Numbered from the stretch's first letter, positions 49,374 through 58,874 are shown. The stretch is DNA of 64,000 bases from JBBDLF01 sp040879025 (GCA_040879025.1 JBBDLF010000001.1:1-64000), one strand, 5' to 3'. The notes: generated from the letters alone by a model not told the origin. Numbers and translations: made by a program.

Positions 49374-50503
49374 GCCGATGCTCCTTCAAGTTTTTCGCGC
49401 ACAGCGGTGTTGTGAACCGCGCCCGCATGGGTAACCAGGCTTTCGTTGATGATCTGGTCTTTCAGGTCAATCACTATTTCGCCGTCCTGTATTACCAGTT
49501 CCAGCAAATTGAGCAGGTTTTTGGCGTAAAGCTCACTGGCGTGGTTGCCAACCATGCTGGGTACGTTAAGCGGGCCGTAGATCTTGACGCGATTTTCGAT
49601 AACCGTTTCTCCCGCCCGGGTCAGTTCGCAGTTTCCGCCGCCCTCGGCCGCCAGGTCCACGATCACGGAACCGCCTTTCATGCCGCGAACCATTGCTGCG
49701 GAGAGGATTCTCGGTGAGGGTCGACCGGGAATTGCCGCGGTGGTGACCACCACGTCCGCGGTGGCCACATGCTTCGCGAGAATCGCCTGCTGTTGCTGTT
49801 TTTCTTCCTCTGTCAACTCGCGCGCATACCCGCCCTGGCCTTCGGCGGCGATACTGATATCCACAAACCGGGCGCCGAGCGATTCAACCTGTTCCCTGAC
49901 CGCGCTGCGCACGTCATAACCTTCCACGATCGCACCCAGCCGGTGTGCGGTGGCGATCGCCTGAAGTCCGGCCACGCCGGCACCGATCACCAGAACTTTG
50001 GAAGGTCTGATGGTTCCCGCCGCGGTGGTCAACATGGGAAAGAACTTCCCAAGCATGTTGCTGGCGATCAACACCGCCTTGTACCCGGCGATGGAAGCCT
50101 GGGATGAGAGCGCGTCCATCCCCTGAGCGCGGGAAATCCTCGGAATGAGTTCGACGGAGAACGCGCTGATATTTTTCTGCTTCAGCGCTTTGATCAGTTC
50201 AACGTTGTTGTAGGGATTGAGAAACCCGAGCAGCACGGAGCCCGGTTTCAATTGTTCCGCTTGAGTCGGCGTAAGCGGGTTGACGGCCAGCACGACATCG
50301 GCCCGAGCCAGCAGCTTCCCCACGTCGGGTTCAATCACGGCATCGGTATACTCGCTGTCGGCAAACCCGACTTGCTCACCGGCACCGGCCTGAATGACGA
50401 CCTCGTTGCCCAGTTTAATCAGGCGTCTGGCGATATCCGGAACCAGTGCCACACGCTGTTCGCCTTCGCGAATCTCCCCGGGCACGCCGATACATATGGG
50501 CAT
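49370..50503 (-). CDS. pntAA: NAD(P) transhydrogenase alpha subunit, NAD(H)-binding part
   Basis: The 377-residue soluble subunit resembles alanine dehydrogenase/PntAA: MPICIGVPGEIREGEQRVALVPD at the N-terminus, a Rossmann segment VLVIGAGVAGLQAIATAHRLGAIVEGYDVR (about 170-200), REQVESLGARFV, and GSVIVDLAAEGGGNCELT. It binds NAD(H) and passes hydride to the NADP domain of PntB. It is the first gene of the operon; start ATG 50503 with AGGTG upstream. The 202-bp gap to the divergent 50706 gene should hold both promoters. Confidence 0.95.
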   Translation of the reverse strand: MPICIGVPGEIREGEQRVALVPDIARRLIKLGNEVVIQAGAGEQVGFADSEYTDAVIEPDVGKLLARADVVLAVNPLTPTQAEQLKPGSVLLGFLNPYNNVELIKALKQKNISAFSVELIPRISRAQGMDALSSQASIAGYKAVLIASNMLGKFFPMLTTAAGTIRPSKVLVIGAGVAGLQAIATAHRLGAIVEGYDVRSAVREQVESLGARFVDISIAAEGQGGYARELTEEEKQQQQAILAKHVATADVVVTTAAIPGRPSPRILSAAMVRGMKGGSVIVDLAAEGGGNCELTRAGETVIENRVKIYGPLNVPSMVGNHASELYAKNLLNLLELVIQDGEIVIDLKDQIINESLVTHAGAVHNTAVREKLEGASA

Positions 50504-50705
50504 AGTGGTACACCTGTACTGTTTCGATAAAGCGCGCAGTATATAACGATACCGGACAAGATTGAATTGATCGGATGCGGCTTTTCAGTCCGGGGCCTGC
50601 TTATCACCCGGTAAATCTGGTAGAATCGGCGCCCGGTGTTTCACTGGCGAGTTGGGGGTGGACAGGAGTAATGACAATATCAGGTTCCCAGACAGGTCAT
50701 GCGCG

Positions 50706-52250
50706 ATGAGTACTGAATCGAGGTCCAGACGCCGTCACATTTACTTGATGGACACCACCCTGAGGGACGGAGAACAGACCCAGGGTGTATCCTTCGCCGG
50801 TAACGAGAAGCTTACCGTGGCCCGCGCGCTGCTGCAGTCGCTTAACGTAGACCGTATCGAAGTCGCCTCGGCCAGAGTTTCTCACGGGGAAAAGCATGCC
50901 GTGGTGGACATCAACCAGTGGGCGGCACAGGAAGGATTTCTCGAACGCGTTGAAGTGCTGGGCTATGTGGACCACCGCAAGAGCGTCGACTGGATCGTCG
51001 GCTGCGGCGGCAGGGTGATCAATCTACTGGCCAAGGGCAGCGAGAAACATTGCCGGCAGCAACTGGGAAAGACGCTTGTCGAGCATGCACGCGACATCAT
51101 CAAAACCGTCGACTATGCAGTGAAAAACAGGCTGGCTGTGAATATGTACCTTGAGGACTGGTCGAACGGCTTCAGCGACAGCAAGGACTACGTGTTTTCA
51201 TTGGTCGAGAAAACACGTGAACTGGGCATCGATCATTTCATGTTGCCGGATACCCTGGGGGTGATGTCTCCTGAGGAAGTATTCAATGCCCTCTCTGAAA
51301 TGCTGGCTGAATTTCCCGCACTGAATTTCGACTTTCATCCCCATAACGACTACGGTCTGGCCACGGCGAACTGCCTGGCGGCGGTGCGGGCCGGTATCAA
51401 TACGGTCCATTGCACGGTGAATTGCCTGGGTGAACGCGCGGGCAATGCGTCTCTGGCCGAGGTGGCGGTGGCCCTGAAAGACAAAATGGGTCTGCGCCTG
51501 TCAATCGATGAAACACGGATCGGTATGCTCAGTCGCATGGTGGAAAATTTCTCCGGAAAGTGGGTGGCGGCTAACACGCCGGTTGTGGGAGCGGATGTGT
51601 TTACGCAGACGGCGGGAATTCATGCCGATGGCGACAGCAAGGGCAATCTCTATGTGACCGCACTCAGACCCGAGCGCTTCGCCCGCAAGCGGGTTTATGC
51701 ACTGGGCAAAATGAGCGGCAAAGCCTCGCTCAGAAACAACCTCGAGGAATTGGGCCTGAACCTGTCGGATGAAGACCAGGCACGGGTACTGGAAAGGATC
51801 GTAAAACTGGGCGATTCAAAGCAGACCATAACCCCCGAAGACCTCCCGTTCATTATCGCCGACGTGATGGAAGGTCGGGAAATCAGCTATGTCACACTAC
51901 TGAACTGTTATATCAGTAGCGGGCTGGACGTGGAGAGCACCGCAAGCATCCGTGTGCAGATCGAGAAAGACGAATACCAGAGTTCCGGTTCAGGTAATGG
52001 CGGGTTCGCCGCCTTTATCAACGCATTGGTCAAAATATTGGAAAAACGCAACTTTTTCATGCCGGCGCTGGTGGATTTCGAAGTGCATATTCCCCGCGGC
52101 GGCAATACCAACGCGTTGACAGAATGTATTATTACCTGGGACATCGGACAAAAAGACTTTAAAACCCGGGGGGTGGACTCCAACCAGGTTCTGGCTGCCG
52201 TCAAGGCGACACTGCGCATGGTAAACCTGCGGCTGCACGGAGAGCCCTGA
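50706..52250 (+). CDS. 2-isopropylmalate synthase/citramalate synthase-like enzyme
   Basis: The 514-residue HMGL-like protein has the acyltransferase signature LMDTTLRDGEQTQGVSF (metal-binding Asp near residue 17), FHPHNDYGLATANCLAAVRAG and VNCLGERAGNASL, followed by a C-terminal region (about 380-510) of the LeuA dimer/regulatory type. It condenses acetyl-CoA with a 2-oxoacid: 2-oxoisovalerate for leucine, or pyruvate for the citramalate route to isoleucine. A canonical LeuA of 555 residues is encoded at 59086, so a second or different role is likely. leuB lies convergent downstream. Confidence 0.85.
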   Translation: MSTESRSRRRHIYLMDTTLRDGEQTQGVSFAGNEKLTVARALLQSLNVDRIEVASARVSHGEKHAVVDINQWAAQEGFLERVEVLGYVDHRKSVDWIVGCGGRVINLLAKGSEKHCRQQLGKTLVEHARDIIKTVDYAVKNRLAVNMYLEDWSNGFSDSKDYVFSLVEKTRELGIDHFMLPDTLGVMSPEEVFNALSEMLAEFPALNFDFHPHNDYGLATANCLAAVRAGINTVHCTVNCLGERAGNASLAEVAVALKDKMGLRLSIDETRIGMLSRMVENFSGKWVAANTPVVGADVFTQTAGIHADGDSKGNLYVTALRPERFARKRVYALGKMSGKASLRNNLEELGLNLSDEDQARVLERIVKLGDSKQTITPEDLPFIIADVMEGREISYVTLLNCYISSGLDVESTASIRVQIEKDEYQSSGSGNGGFAAFINALVKILEKRNFFMPALVDFEVHIPRGGNTNALTECIITWDIGQKDFKTRGVDSNQVLAAVKATLRMVNLRLHGEP

Positions 52251-52298
52251 GAGACCGGCGGTTGTCAGGTTCTTTGGTCCCCCCGGTTGGGAAGAGCC

Positions 52299-53396
52299 TC
52301 AGCTATTGGACAGAAGCGCCTGGACGACTTTATCGCCAAACTCCCGCGTGCTGATCATATTCGTTCCCCTGCCATGCGCCAGATCCGCGGTCGTAAACCC
52401 GTCTGCGAACACCGACTGCATGGCATGCCATACGTGCCGCGCTTCCGCATCCATACCCAGGCTCATCTCCAGCATCATGGCGACGGAACCGATCATCGAA
52501 TAGGGATTGGCGATATTCTTTCCGGCGATATCGGGCGCTGAACCGTGTGAGGGTTCATAATAAGCCTTATCCGGTCCCACACAGGCCGAGGGCATCAAGC
52601 CCAGCGAGCCGAGGATGCCGCCGCCCTGATCGCTCAATATGTCGCCGAACATGTTTTCCATGACCATTACGTCGAACTGGGTGGGCTTCAGACAAAGGTA
52701 GGTAGCGGCTGCATCAACCAGAATATGCCTGATTTCCACATCAGGGTAATCCTTGCCGACTTCTTCAATAACCTCATTCCACAGGACGCTGGATTTGAGC
52801 ACATTGCTCTTGTGAATATTGTGCAGTACTTTCTTGCGTTTGCTGGCGGTGGTGAACGCAACTCGTGCGATTTGCTCGATCTGAACCTCGTCGTACTCGA
52901 GCGTTTCGCGGACATAACGGACTCCTTGTTGTGTGGTACCTGACTCCTTCGCGCCGAAGTAGAGACCGCCCACCAGTTCCCTGATAATCATCAGGTCAAT
53001 CCCTTCGCCGATGATTTCCGGTCTCAAGGGTGAAAAGTGCGCCAGGCTTTTTGGCAGGTAAACCGGTCTGAAGTTGGCGAAGGTATTATAGCGGCGACGC
53101 AACGGCAACAGGGCGCCACGCTCAGGCTGCATATCAACCGGTATTTGTCGGGATTCTTCGTGGCTCAGGCCGATCGGCCCCTTAAGAATGGCATCCGCCC
53201 GGTCACAAAGCGCCTTGGTTTCATCCGGGAACGAATCGCCGTGCGAAAACCAGGCCGCGGCGCCAAACGCCCCGGGAACCAGTTCAAGTTCGAGTTTGTT
53301 TCGAGATGCCACCAGTTCAAGCACCTTGACGGCCTCGGTCATAATCTCGGGGCCAATGCCGTCCCCGTCCAGCAGTGCGATTGTGTATCTGGTCAT
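52299..53396 (-). CDS. leuB: 3-isopropylmalate dehydrogenase
   Basis: The 365-residue enzyme carries the LeuB/ICDH features: GDGIGPEIM near the start, the arginine-containing VDMQPERGALLPLRRRYNTFANFRPVY, VDAAATYL, the NMFGDILSDQGGGILGSLGLMPSA metal/NAD signature (about 245-270) and EPSHGSAPDIAGKNIANP. It converts 3-isopropylmalate to 2-oxoisocaproate in leucine synthesis, and related enzymes act on 3-methylmalate in the citramalate route. leuC and leuD are not in the window. It is convergent with the 50706 synthase, 48 bp apart. Confidence 0.95.
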   Translation of the reverse strand: MTRYTIALLDGDGIGPEIMTEAVKVLELVASRNKLELELVPGAFGAAAWFSHGDSFPDETKALCDRADAILKGPIGLSHEESRQIPVDMQPERGALLPLRRRYNTFANFRPVYLPKSLAHFSPLRPEIIGEGIDLMIIRELVGGLYFGAKESGTTQQGVRYVRETLEYDEVQIEQIARVAFTTASKRKKVLHNIHKSNVLKSSVLWNEVIEEVGKDYPDVEIRHILVDAAATYLCLKPTQFDVMVMENMFGDILSDQGGGILGSLGLMPSACVGPDKAYYEPSHGSAPDIAGKNIANPYSMIGSVAMMLEMSLGMDAEARHVWHAMQSVFADGFTTADLAHGRGTNMISTREFGDKVVQALLSNS

Positions 53397-53542
53397 AACA
53401 GGCCTGGATCAATGGTGAAATGGGCGCGATTCTACACGCCGGTTCAGTGTTGGACAATGAGCAGTGCCGGATACCGGATCAGCCTGCAATCACTGGGATG
53501 CGGAGGGGAACAATGCGGGACAGCGCCCGCCGGGCAGCGAAT

Positions 53543-53692
53543 TCAGAATAACCGAAACAGGACAACGGCCTGTCTGACAAAAATTAGTGCCAGGATCACT
53601 ACTATAACGTAGGTTACCGTGTTGCTGACTTCCATCCCGAAGAAACGTCTGGACTGCTTGCTGTCGTCGGAATTGCGATTATCTTCGCTCAT
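53543..53692 (-). CDS. 49-residue single-pass membrane protein
   Basis: This short frame (ATG 53692 to TGA 53543-53545) encodes a polar N-terminus (MSEDNRNSDDSKQSRRFFG), one membrane helix at about residues 25-46 (VTYVIVVILALIFVRQAVVL) and ends RLF. GGAGG lies 8 nt before the ATG, one of the best ribosome sites in this part of the window. No family is recognised. It is downstream of tRNA-Leu on the same strand. The pattern (acidic then basic N-terminus, then helix) is that of a real small membrane protein. Confidence 0.65.
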   Translation of the reverse strand: MSEDNRNSDDSKQSRRFFGMEVSNTVTYVIVVILALIFVRQAVVLFRLF

Positions 53693-53861
53693 TGAGGTGT
53701 CCTCCGTCCATCGTCAGATACTGTATCGACACTTTGCGGCAAAGTATAACGCAATTTGGGATAGTCGCGGCAGGACTGGCTGGAGACGGCAATATTTCCA
53801 TAGATCACCTGTATCTGGAAAATGGTGTCTGTCCCGGACCCGGGTGGACCGCTGATGAGGA

Positions 53862-53948
53862 TGGTACCGGAGGCCGGACTTGAACCGGCACGCTATCGCT
53901 AGCACCGGATTTTGAATCCGGCGTGTCTACCAATTTCACCACTCCGGC
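53862..53948 (-). tRNA. tRNA-Leu(CAA)
   Basis: The 87-nt gene has acceptor arm GCCGGAG paired with CTCCGG(T), a D arm (AAATTGGTAGAC), anticodon stem CCGGA/TCCGG with loop TTCAAAA giving anticodon CAA, a long variable arm (GTGCTAGCGATAGCGT), T arm GCCGG-TTCAAGT-CCGGC and encoded ACCA end. It reads UUG leucine codons and is closely similar in layout to E. coli leuX-type tRNA-Leu(CAA). A strong tRNA-type promoter lies about 58 bp upstream. queA is divergent on the other side. Confidence 0.95.
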
Positions 53949-54005
53949 AGCGAGGGACATGAACGGGCAAGAACCGCGGGCAGTGCGAGCCGTGGCGTCC
54001 GCGCC

Positions 54006-54033
54006 ATTATATCAGCAATGCCCCGGCGTGCAA
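54006..54033 (-). promoter_or_regulatory. Promoter of the tRNA-Leu gene with GC-rich discriminator
   Basis: On the minus strand TTGCAC (54028-54033) and a perfect TATAAT (54006-54011) are 16 bp apart, followed by the discriminator GGCGCGGACG. A GC-rich discriminator after a strong -10 is the known mark of stringently controlled stable-RNA promoters. Transcription would begin near 53999 and reach the tRNA 5' end after about 50 nt. Confidence 0.8.
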
Positions 54034-54140
54034 CGCGGGCGGCGCTTCTCATCGGCCCGATAGTCATTATCCTTGCCGCGTTTCCGGCTTCGTGCCAACC
54101 TCTCGGGAACCAGCCCATCCATTCGTTTCCGGCATGCGCC

Positions 54141-55262
54141 ATGCGACTTGAAGATTTCAGCTACCATCTGCCCCCTGAATTGATAGCCAGTGAACCTTGC
54201 GGCCAGCGCACCCAAAGCCGCTTGCTGTGTCTGGATCGCCACACTGGTGCCATCGGGCACCGCCATTTTCACCAATTGGCGCTACTACTGCAACCGGGCG
54301 ATCTGCTGGTCTTCAACGATACGCGTGTTATTCCCGCCCGCCTGTATGGCCGCAAGCAAAGCGGGGGCAAGGTGGAAATTCTTGTGGAACGCATTCTGCC
54401 GGGCAACGAGGTGCTTGCCCTGGCGCGGTCGAGCAAACCGTTACGCACCGGTGTGGTGATCGAACTTGATACGCCAAACGCTCCGGTAACGCTGACGGTT
54501 CAAAAGGACGTGAAGGACCGCATCAGGGAGATAGAAACCCGACGGGAGAGAGGGTCCGGCCCTCCAGGGCAAGAAGACGCGGGCGGGTTGCGGGGCGATC
54601 TCGTTCGACTGCGATTTCACGGCCCGGAGCCGGTAATGAATGTGCTGGAGCGGGTCGGGCACATGCCACTGCCTCCCTATATCGATCGCCCCGACAATGC
54701 CGACGACCGGGACCGCTATCAAACTGTCTACGGAACCCGGAAAGGTGCGGTGGCGGCGCCGACCGCCGGGTTGCATTTCGATCATGCCTTGCTCGAGGAA
54801 TTGACTGCACGGGGAGTGGAGCAGTGTTTCATTACCCTGCACGTTGGCGCCGGGACTTTTCAACCGGTGCGAGTGACCAATATCCAGGAACACAGGATGC
54901 ACAGTGAGGTGGTGAGGGTAAGCGCGGAAGTGTGCCAGCGTATCCGTGGCTGCAAAAAGCGCCGGGGCCGGGTGATCGCAGTGGGTACCACCACGGTCAG
55001 GAGCCTGGAAGCCGCCGCACTGGGTGGCGGTCTCAACGCGTTCGAGGGTGAGACCGACATTTTTATTTACCCCGGGTTCAGATTCAAGGTGGTGGATGCA
55101 CTGATAACCAACTTCCATCTTCCCGAATCCACGCTGCTGATGCTGGTGAGCGCCTTTGCGGGCCGTGAGCTTACACTGAATGCCTATGATTGCGCTGTGG
55201 CACACGGGTACCGGTTTTTCAGTTACGGCGATGCCATGTTTATCGAGGGCCTGTCAGGCTGA
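54141..55262 (+). CDS. queA: tRNA preQ1(34) S-adenosylmethionine ribosyltransferase-isomerase
   Basis: The 373-residue protein shows the QueA pattern: MRLEDFSYHLPPELIASEPCGQRTQSRLL, GDLLVFNDTRVIPARLYG, GRYQTVYG-like DRYQTVYGTRKGAVAAPTAGLHF and ITLHVGAGTFQPVR, ending in GYRFFSYGDAMFI. It adds the epoxycyclopentane precursor of queuosine to preQ1-modified tRNA using SAM. A 41-residue upstream extension is open but not QueA-like. Unlike in E. coli, tgt-yajC-secDF do not follow; mdh does. It is divergent from tRNA-Leu. Confidence 0.95.
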   Translation: MRLEDFSYHLPPELIASEPCGQRTQSRLLCLDRHTGAIGHRHFHQLALLLQPGDLLVFNDTRVIPARLYGRKQSGGKVEILVERILPGNEVLALARSSKPLRTGVVIELDTPNAPVTLTVQKDVKDRIREIETRRERGSGPPGQEDAGGLRGDLVRLRFHGPEPVMNVLERVGHMPLPPYIDRPDNADDRDRYQTVYGTRKGAVAAPTAGLHFDHALLEELTARGVEQCFITLHVGAGTFQPVRVTNIQEHRMHSEVVRVSAEVCQRIRGCKKRRGRVIAVGTTTVRSLEAAALGGGLNAFEGETDIFIYPGFRFKVVDALITNFHLPESTLLMLVSAFAGRELTLNAYDCAVAHGYRFFSYGDAMFIEGLSG

Positions 55263-55389
55263 CGCAATTCCCGCCCGGCACGCTCCGTGTCCAAATCTTT
55301 GTTATACTCATTCGCCTTGGCCCCACAGCGGCCTGCCAACCACGGCCAGAGCCGTCAATTTCCATTTCAGTCAAAGGATCATCGTAACC

Positions 55390-56367
55390 ATGAAAGCACC
55401 AGTACGAGTTGCCGTAACCGGCGCGGCGGGACAAATCAGTTATTCATTGTTGTTCAGAATCGCCGCGGGAGAGATGCTGGGTAAAGACCAGCCTGTTGCC
55501 CTGAAGCTACTGGAAATATCTCCGGCTCTTGAAGCGCTCCGGGGTACGGTTATGGAACTGGAAGATTGTGCTTTCCCATTGGTTACCGACATTGTGCAGA
55601 CAGACGATCCCGCGCTTGCATTCAAGGATGCCGACTATTGTCTTCTGGTAGGCGCGCGGCCCCGTGGCAAGGGTATGGAACGCAAGGATCTGCTTGAAGC
55701 CAACGCGGCGATATTTTCGGCGCAGGGCAAAGCGATCAACGATCACGCCAGTCGCTCGGTGAAAGTGCTGGTTGTGGGTAATCCCGCCAATACAAATGCA
55801 TTGATTGCCTATCGCAACGCGCCGGATCTGGATGCCGGTCAGTTCACTGCAATGACCCGGCTGGATCACAACCGCGCCATCGCTCAACTGGCGGCGAAAA
55901 CCGGTAAACACAATACCGATGTCGAGGGCATCATAATCTGGGGCAATCATTCCGCCACGCAGTACCCGGATATCCATCACGCCAGGGTTGCCGGCAAACC
56001 AGCTTCGGGTCTGGTTGATCAAAACTGGCTGGAGAATGAATTTATTCCCACGGTCCAGCAGCGAGGTGCGGCCATCATCAAGGCGCGCGGGCAGTCCAGC
56101 GCTGCTTCCGCCGCCAATGCTGCCATAGAACACGTGCGCGACTGGGCGCTTGGAACCGGCGGCAGGATTGTGAGTATGGGTGTCCCAAGCGATGGAAGCT
56201 ATGGTATTCCAGAAGGTCTGGTGTACTCCTTTCCAGTGACTTGCGCCAACGGTATTTACACTATCGTTCAGGATCTGAGCAATAATGAATTCAGTCGCGG
56301 CCTGATGGATACAACCGCCGCCGAACTGGAGGAAGAACGAAGCGCCGTCTCCTCGTTGCTTCCCTGA
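55390..56367 (+). CDS. mdh: Malate dehydrogenase
   Basis: The 325-residue protein is the type II (long) malate dehydrogenase: VAVTGAAGQISYSLLFRIAAGEMLG (NAD-binding loop), LEISPALEALRGTVMELEDCAFPL, ARPRGKGMERKDLL with substrate-binding arginines, MTRLDHNRAIAQLA and the active-site histidine in IIWGNHSATQYPD. It interconverts malate and oxaloacetate in the TCA cycle. It is 127 bp downstream of queA. AGGAT precedes the start at a long spacing. The next gene, a histidine kinase, begins 30 bp after its stop codon. Confidence 0.95.
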   Translation: MKAPVRVAVTGAAGQISYSLLFRIAAGEMLGKDQPVALKLLEISPALEALRGTVMELEDCAFPLVTDIVQTDDPALAFKDADYCLLVGARPRGKGMERKDLLEANAAIFSAQGKAINDHASRSVKVLVVGNPANTNALIAYRNAPDLDAGQFTAMTRLDHNRAIAQLAAKTGKHNTDVEGIIIWGNHSATQYPDIHHARVAGKPASGLVDQNWLENEFIPTVQQRGAAIIKARGQSSAASAANAAIEHVRDWALGTGGRIVSMGVPSDGSYGIPEGLVYSFPVTCANGIYTIVQDLSNNEFSRGLMDTTAAELEEERSAVSSLLP

Positions 56368-56396
56368 TACCGGACGACGTCGGTCGAGCATTGCCT

Positions 56397-57557
56397 ATGC
56401 GCACCCCGGCTGTTACAGCCAACAGAATGACACTAAGCAGAAACAAGCAGTTCTGGATCTTTCAGTTCGCCGGTTGGTCAGCCTGGGTGCTGCTGCTGAT
56501 AATTCGCGACCTCACATTCGTACCGGCGGATTACATGATGCAGCGTTCGGTGATTTTCATCGCCGATGCCGCCGTTGGGATCACACTGACCACATTGCTG
56601 CGATACCTGTATCGCGCTGTCTGGGAGAAACCCATGACGGCACGGATTGTGGTGGTATTGATCGCCTGTCTGCCGGCCGCCCTGATCTGGGAATATTTCA
56701 AGGAAATTATCTCGCTGTTACCTGATGGTGACAGCGTTGACCTCACTGACTATGGCTGGGTCGATATGTTCGCGGGAGTATTGCCGTTTGCGTATGCACT
56801 GTTATTACTGTGGAGCGGTCTTTATTTTTTTATCAAATACTACCAGTTGTTCCAGGAGGAAAAGGAGAAAAGTCTGCGCTCCGAGGCCCTGGCCCACCAG
56901 GCCCAGTTGCGAATGCTGCGGTACCAGCTTAATCCGCATTTCCTGTTCAATACCCTGAACGCGATATCGACACTGGTATTGGACAAGGCGACCGGGCCGG
57001 CCAATGAAATGTTGACGAAGCTGGGAAAATTCCTGCGTTATACGCTGGATCATTCGCCGCTGGATCTGGTGACATTAGCCCATGAGTTGCAAACCTGCAG
57101 GTTGTATCTTGATATCGAGAAGGTACGTTTCGAAGAACGATTGAGGCTGGAGCTGGACATCGATCCGCAGGCGGAAGATGCTTTGGTGCCAAGCATGTTG
57201 TTGCAGCCGCTGGTGGAGAATTCCATCAAATATGCGATATCGAGAAGTGAGGCTGGAGGCTATATCCGGATAGCGGCCCGGGTGGAAAATCAGCGTCTGA
57301 CAATCGAGGTCGTGGACGATGGTCCAGGACTTACCGGCCGCGAGACTGATGTCGAAAACAGAACAGGACCGGAAACAGCGTCAGCGGAAAATTCAGGCGT
57401 GGGCTTGACTAATACCCGAAATCGTCTTCAGGAGTTTTATGGCGAGCGCCACACAGTCGAAATCAGTAATATGCAGCCTTCCGGCTGTCGAGTAATGGTG
57501 ATCATACCCTATGAACGAGAACGCGCAATCAGTATTAAAAACCATCATAGTCGATGA
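56397..57557 (+). CDS. LytS/AlgZ-type sensor histidine kinase
   Basis: The 386-residue kinase has four membrane helices in the first 150 residues, a short coiled linker, the His_kinase box RMLRYQLNPHFLFNTLNAIS with its phospho-acceptor histidine, and an HATPase domain (LLQPLVENSIKYAI, VVDDGPGL, GVGLTNTRNRL). It pairs with the LytTR response regulator encoded with a 47-bp overlap. LytS/AlgZ systems control cell-surface, virulence or metabolic genes, and the signal is unknown here. Start at ATG 56397 is tentative; GTG/TTG options nearby are similar. Confidence 0.88.
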   Translation: MRTPAVTANRMTLSRNKQFWIFQFAGWSAWVLLLIIRDLTFVPADYMMQRSVIFIADAAVGITLTTLLRYLYRAVWEKPMTARIVVVLIACLPAALIWEYFKEIISLLPDGDSVDLTDYGWVDMFAGVLPFAYALLLLWSGLYFFIKYYQLFQEEKEKSLRSEALAHQAQLRMLRYQLNPHFLFNTLNAISTLVLDKATGPANEMLTKLGKFLRYTLDHSPLDLVTLAHELQTCRLYLDIEKVRFEERLRLELDIDPQAEDALVPSMLLQPLVENSIKYAISRSEAGGYIRIAARVENQRLTIEVVDDGPGLTGRETDVENRTGPETASAENSGVGLTNTRNRLQEFYGERHTVEISNMQPSGCRVMVIIPYERERAISIKNHHSR

Positions 57558-58329
57558 TGAATCGTTGGCCCGGAAAGGGCTTCAGATGCGGCTTGGCGAG
57601 TTCAGCGATGTCGAGGTATTGGCGGCCTGTCGCAATGGCAAGGAGGCGCTGGCGGCGATAGTGGATTTTGAGCCTGACGTGGTGTTCCTCGATATTCAGA
57701 TGCCGGGCATGTCGGGCTTTGAAATGTTGCAGCAGGTGCAGGGCGATATCATGCCCATGATCGTGTTCGTTACCGCTTATGACGCGTTCGCCGTGGAAGC
57801 ATTCAAGGTACACGCGGTGGATTATATCCTCAAGCCGCTCGAAGACGAGCGGCTGCGTGAAGCGATCGATAAAGCCCTGATACGCAAGTCTCAGCTTCAG
57901 ATACATGATGACAAACAGAGGCTGCTTGATATCGTGATCGGTCTGACCGGCAAGTCAGAGGCCGCCATAGGCGAACTGCTGAACAACTATGAGGAAGAGT
58001 CCGCCCATCCCGACAGACTGGCCATCAAGGACCGCTCTTCAACCACTTTCGTCCCGGTCAGGGATATTGAATGGATTGATGCCGCCGGTGACTATATGTG
58101 TGTTCATGCCGCCGGCGAGACGCATATCATGCGTACCACAATGAAGGAGTTGGAGTCGAAACTGGACCCGCGGACATTTCAGCGTGTGCATCGCTCAACC
58201 ATTGTCAACCTCGACCAGGTAGAGAAAGTGTCCTCACATATCAACGGTGAATTTCATCTGACTCTCAAGGGGGGCAGTTCACTGAAGATGAGCCGATCCT
58301 ACAAAGACAAGGTGAAGCATTTCCTTTAG
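57511..58329 (+). CDS. LytTR-family response regulator (AlgR/LytR type)
   Basis: The 272-residue protein has a receiver domain (DDE at 15-17, phospho-acceptor D61 in VVFLDIQMPG, K108 in DYILKPL) and a C-terminal LytTR DNA-binding domain (about 165-272: VPVRDIEWIDAAGDYMCVHAAGETHIMRTTMKELESKLDPRTFQRVHRSTIVNL). LytTR proteins bind tandem 9-bp sites. Its start lies 47 bp inside the kinase gene. It probably acts outside this window; no obvious target pair was seen. Confidence 0.9.
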   Translation: MNENAQSVLKTIIVDDESLARKGLQMRLGEFSDVEVLAACRNGKEALAAIVDFEPDVVFLDIQMPGMSGFEMLQQVQGDIMPMIVFVTAYDAFAVEAFKVHAVDYILKPLEDERLREAIDKALIRKSQLQIHDDKQRLLDIVIGLTGKSEAAIGELLNNYEEESAHPDRLAIKDRSSTTFVPVRDIEWIDAAGDYMCVHAAGETHIMRTTMKELESKLDPRTFQRVHRSTIVNLDQVEKVSSHINGEFHLTLKGGSSLKMSRSYKDKVKHFL

Positions 58330-58379
58330 GCCGGGGAAGGCTGTGCGGGCTGTCTCGCTCCCTTCATCCAGGCTTCGGG

Positions 58380-58874
58380 CTATTTGCCTACGTCCCGGTT
58401 GCCGGTGATATGGTCCAGAGGGAGTTCGGTGCTTTCGATTACCTGGCGCATGATGAAGCTTGAATGCACATCGGTAACGCCTGCGATGCGGGTGATCTTG
58501 TTAAGCAGGAATTCCTGGTAATACTCCATATCCGGAACCACCACCTTCAACAGATAATCAGCGGACTGACCGGTGATCAGTGCGCATTCCACCACTTCCG
58601 GGTAGGTTTTTACCCGGCTTTCAAAATGTTCGAAACGATCAGGAGTATGTCTGTCCATGCTGATCTGGATCAGCGCTGTCAGTTTGAGATCCAGTTTGGA
58701 GCGGTTAAGCAGAGTGACATGGCGGTCGATAATGCCCGCATCTTCCAGTTGCCTCACGCGGCGGGCGCAAGGAGTGGGCGAGAGTCCGACACGCTCCGCC
58801 AGTTCCAGGTTGGTAAGGCGGCCGTTGTGCTGGATTTCCTGCAGGATTCGCTTGTCAAGTTTGTCCAGTTGCAT
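58380..58874 (-). CDS. lrp: Lrp/AsnC-family transcriptional regulator
   Basis: The 164-residue protein has an N-terminal winged helix (MQLDKLDKRILQEIQHNGRLTNLELAERVGLSPTPCARRVRQLEDAGII) and a C-terminal RAM domain (LIQISMDRHTPDRFEHFESRV, GQSADYLLKVVVPDMEYYQEFLLNKI). Lrp proteins form octamers and respond to leucine or other amino acids. It is divergent from leuA across an AT-rich 211-bp gap, so leucine control of leuA is plausible. ATG 58874 with GGAGACAAGGGC upstream fits the usual start; the open frame upstream is not Lrp-like. Confidence 0.9.
   Translation of the reverse strand: MQLDKLDKRILQEIQHNGRLTNLELAERVGLSPTPCARRVRQLEDAGIIDRHVTLLNRSKLDLKLTALIQISMDRHTPDRFEHFESRVKTYPEVVECALITGQSADYLLKVVVPDMEYYQEFLLNKITRIAGVTDVHSSFIMRQVIESTELPLDHITGNRDVGK

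Noticed and set aside
53731..53745. ACTTTGCGGCAAAGT palindrome similar to the operators near 44.7 and 45.7 kb
   Set aside because: Half-sites match but spacing is 3 bp rather than 5 bp and the locus is unrelated, so I do not assign it to the same regulator.
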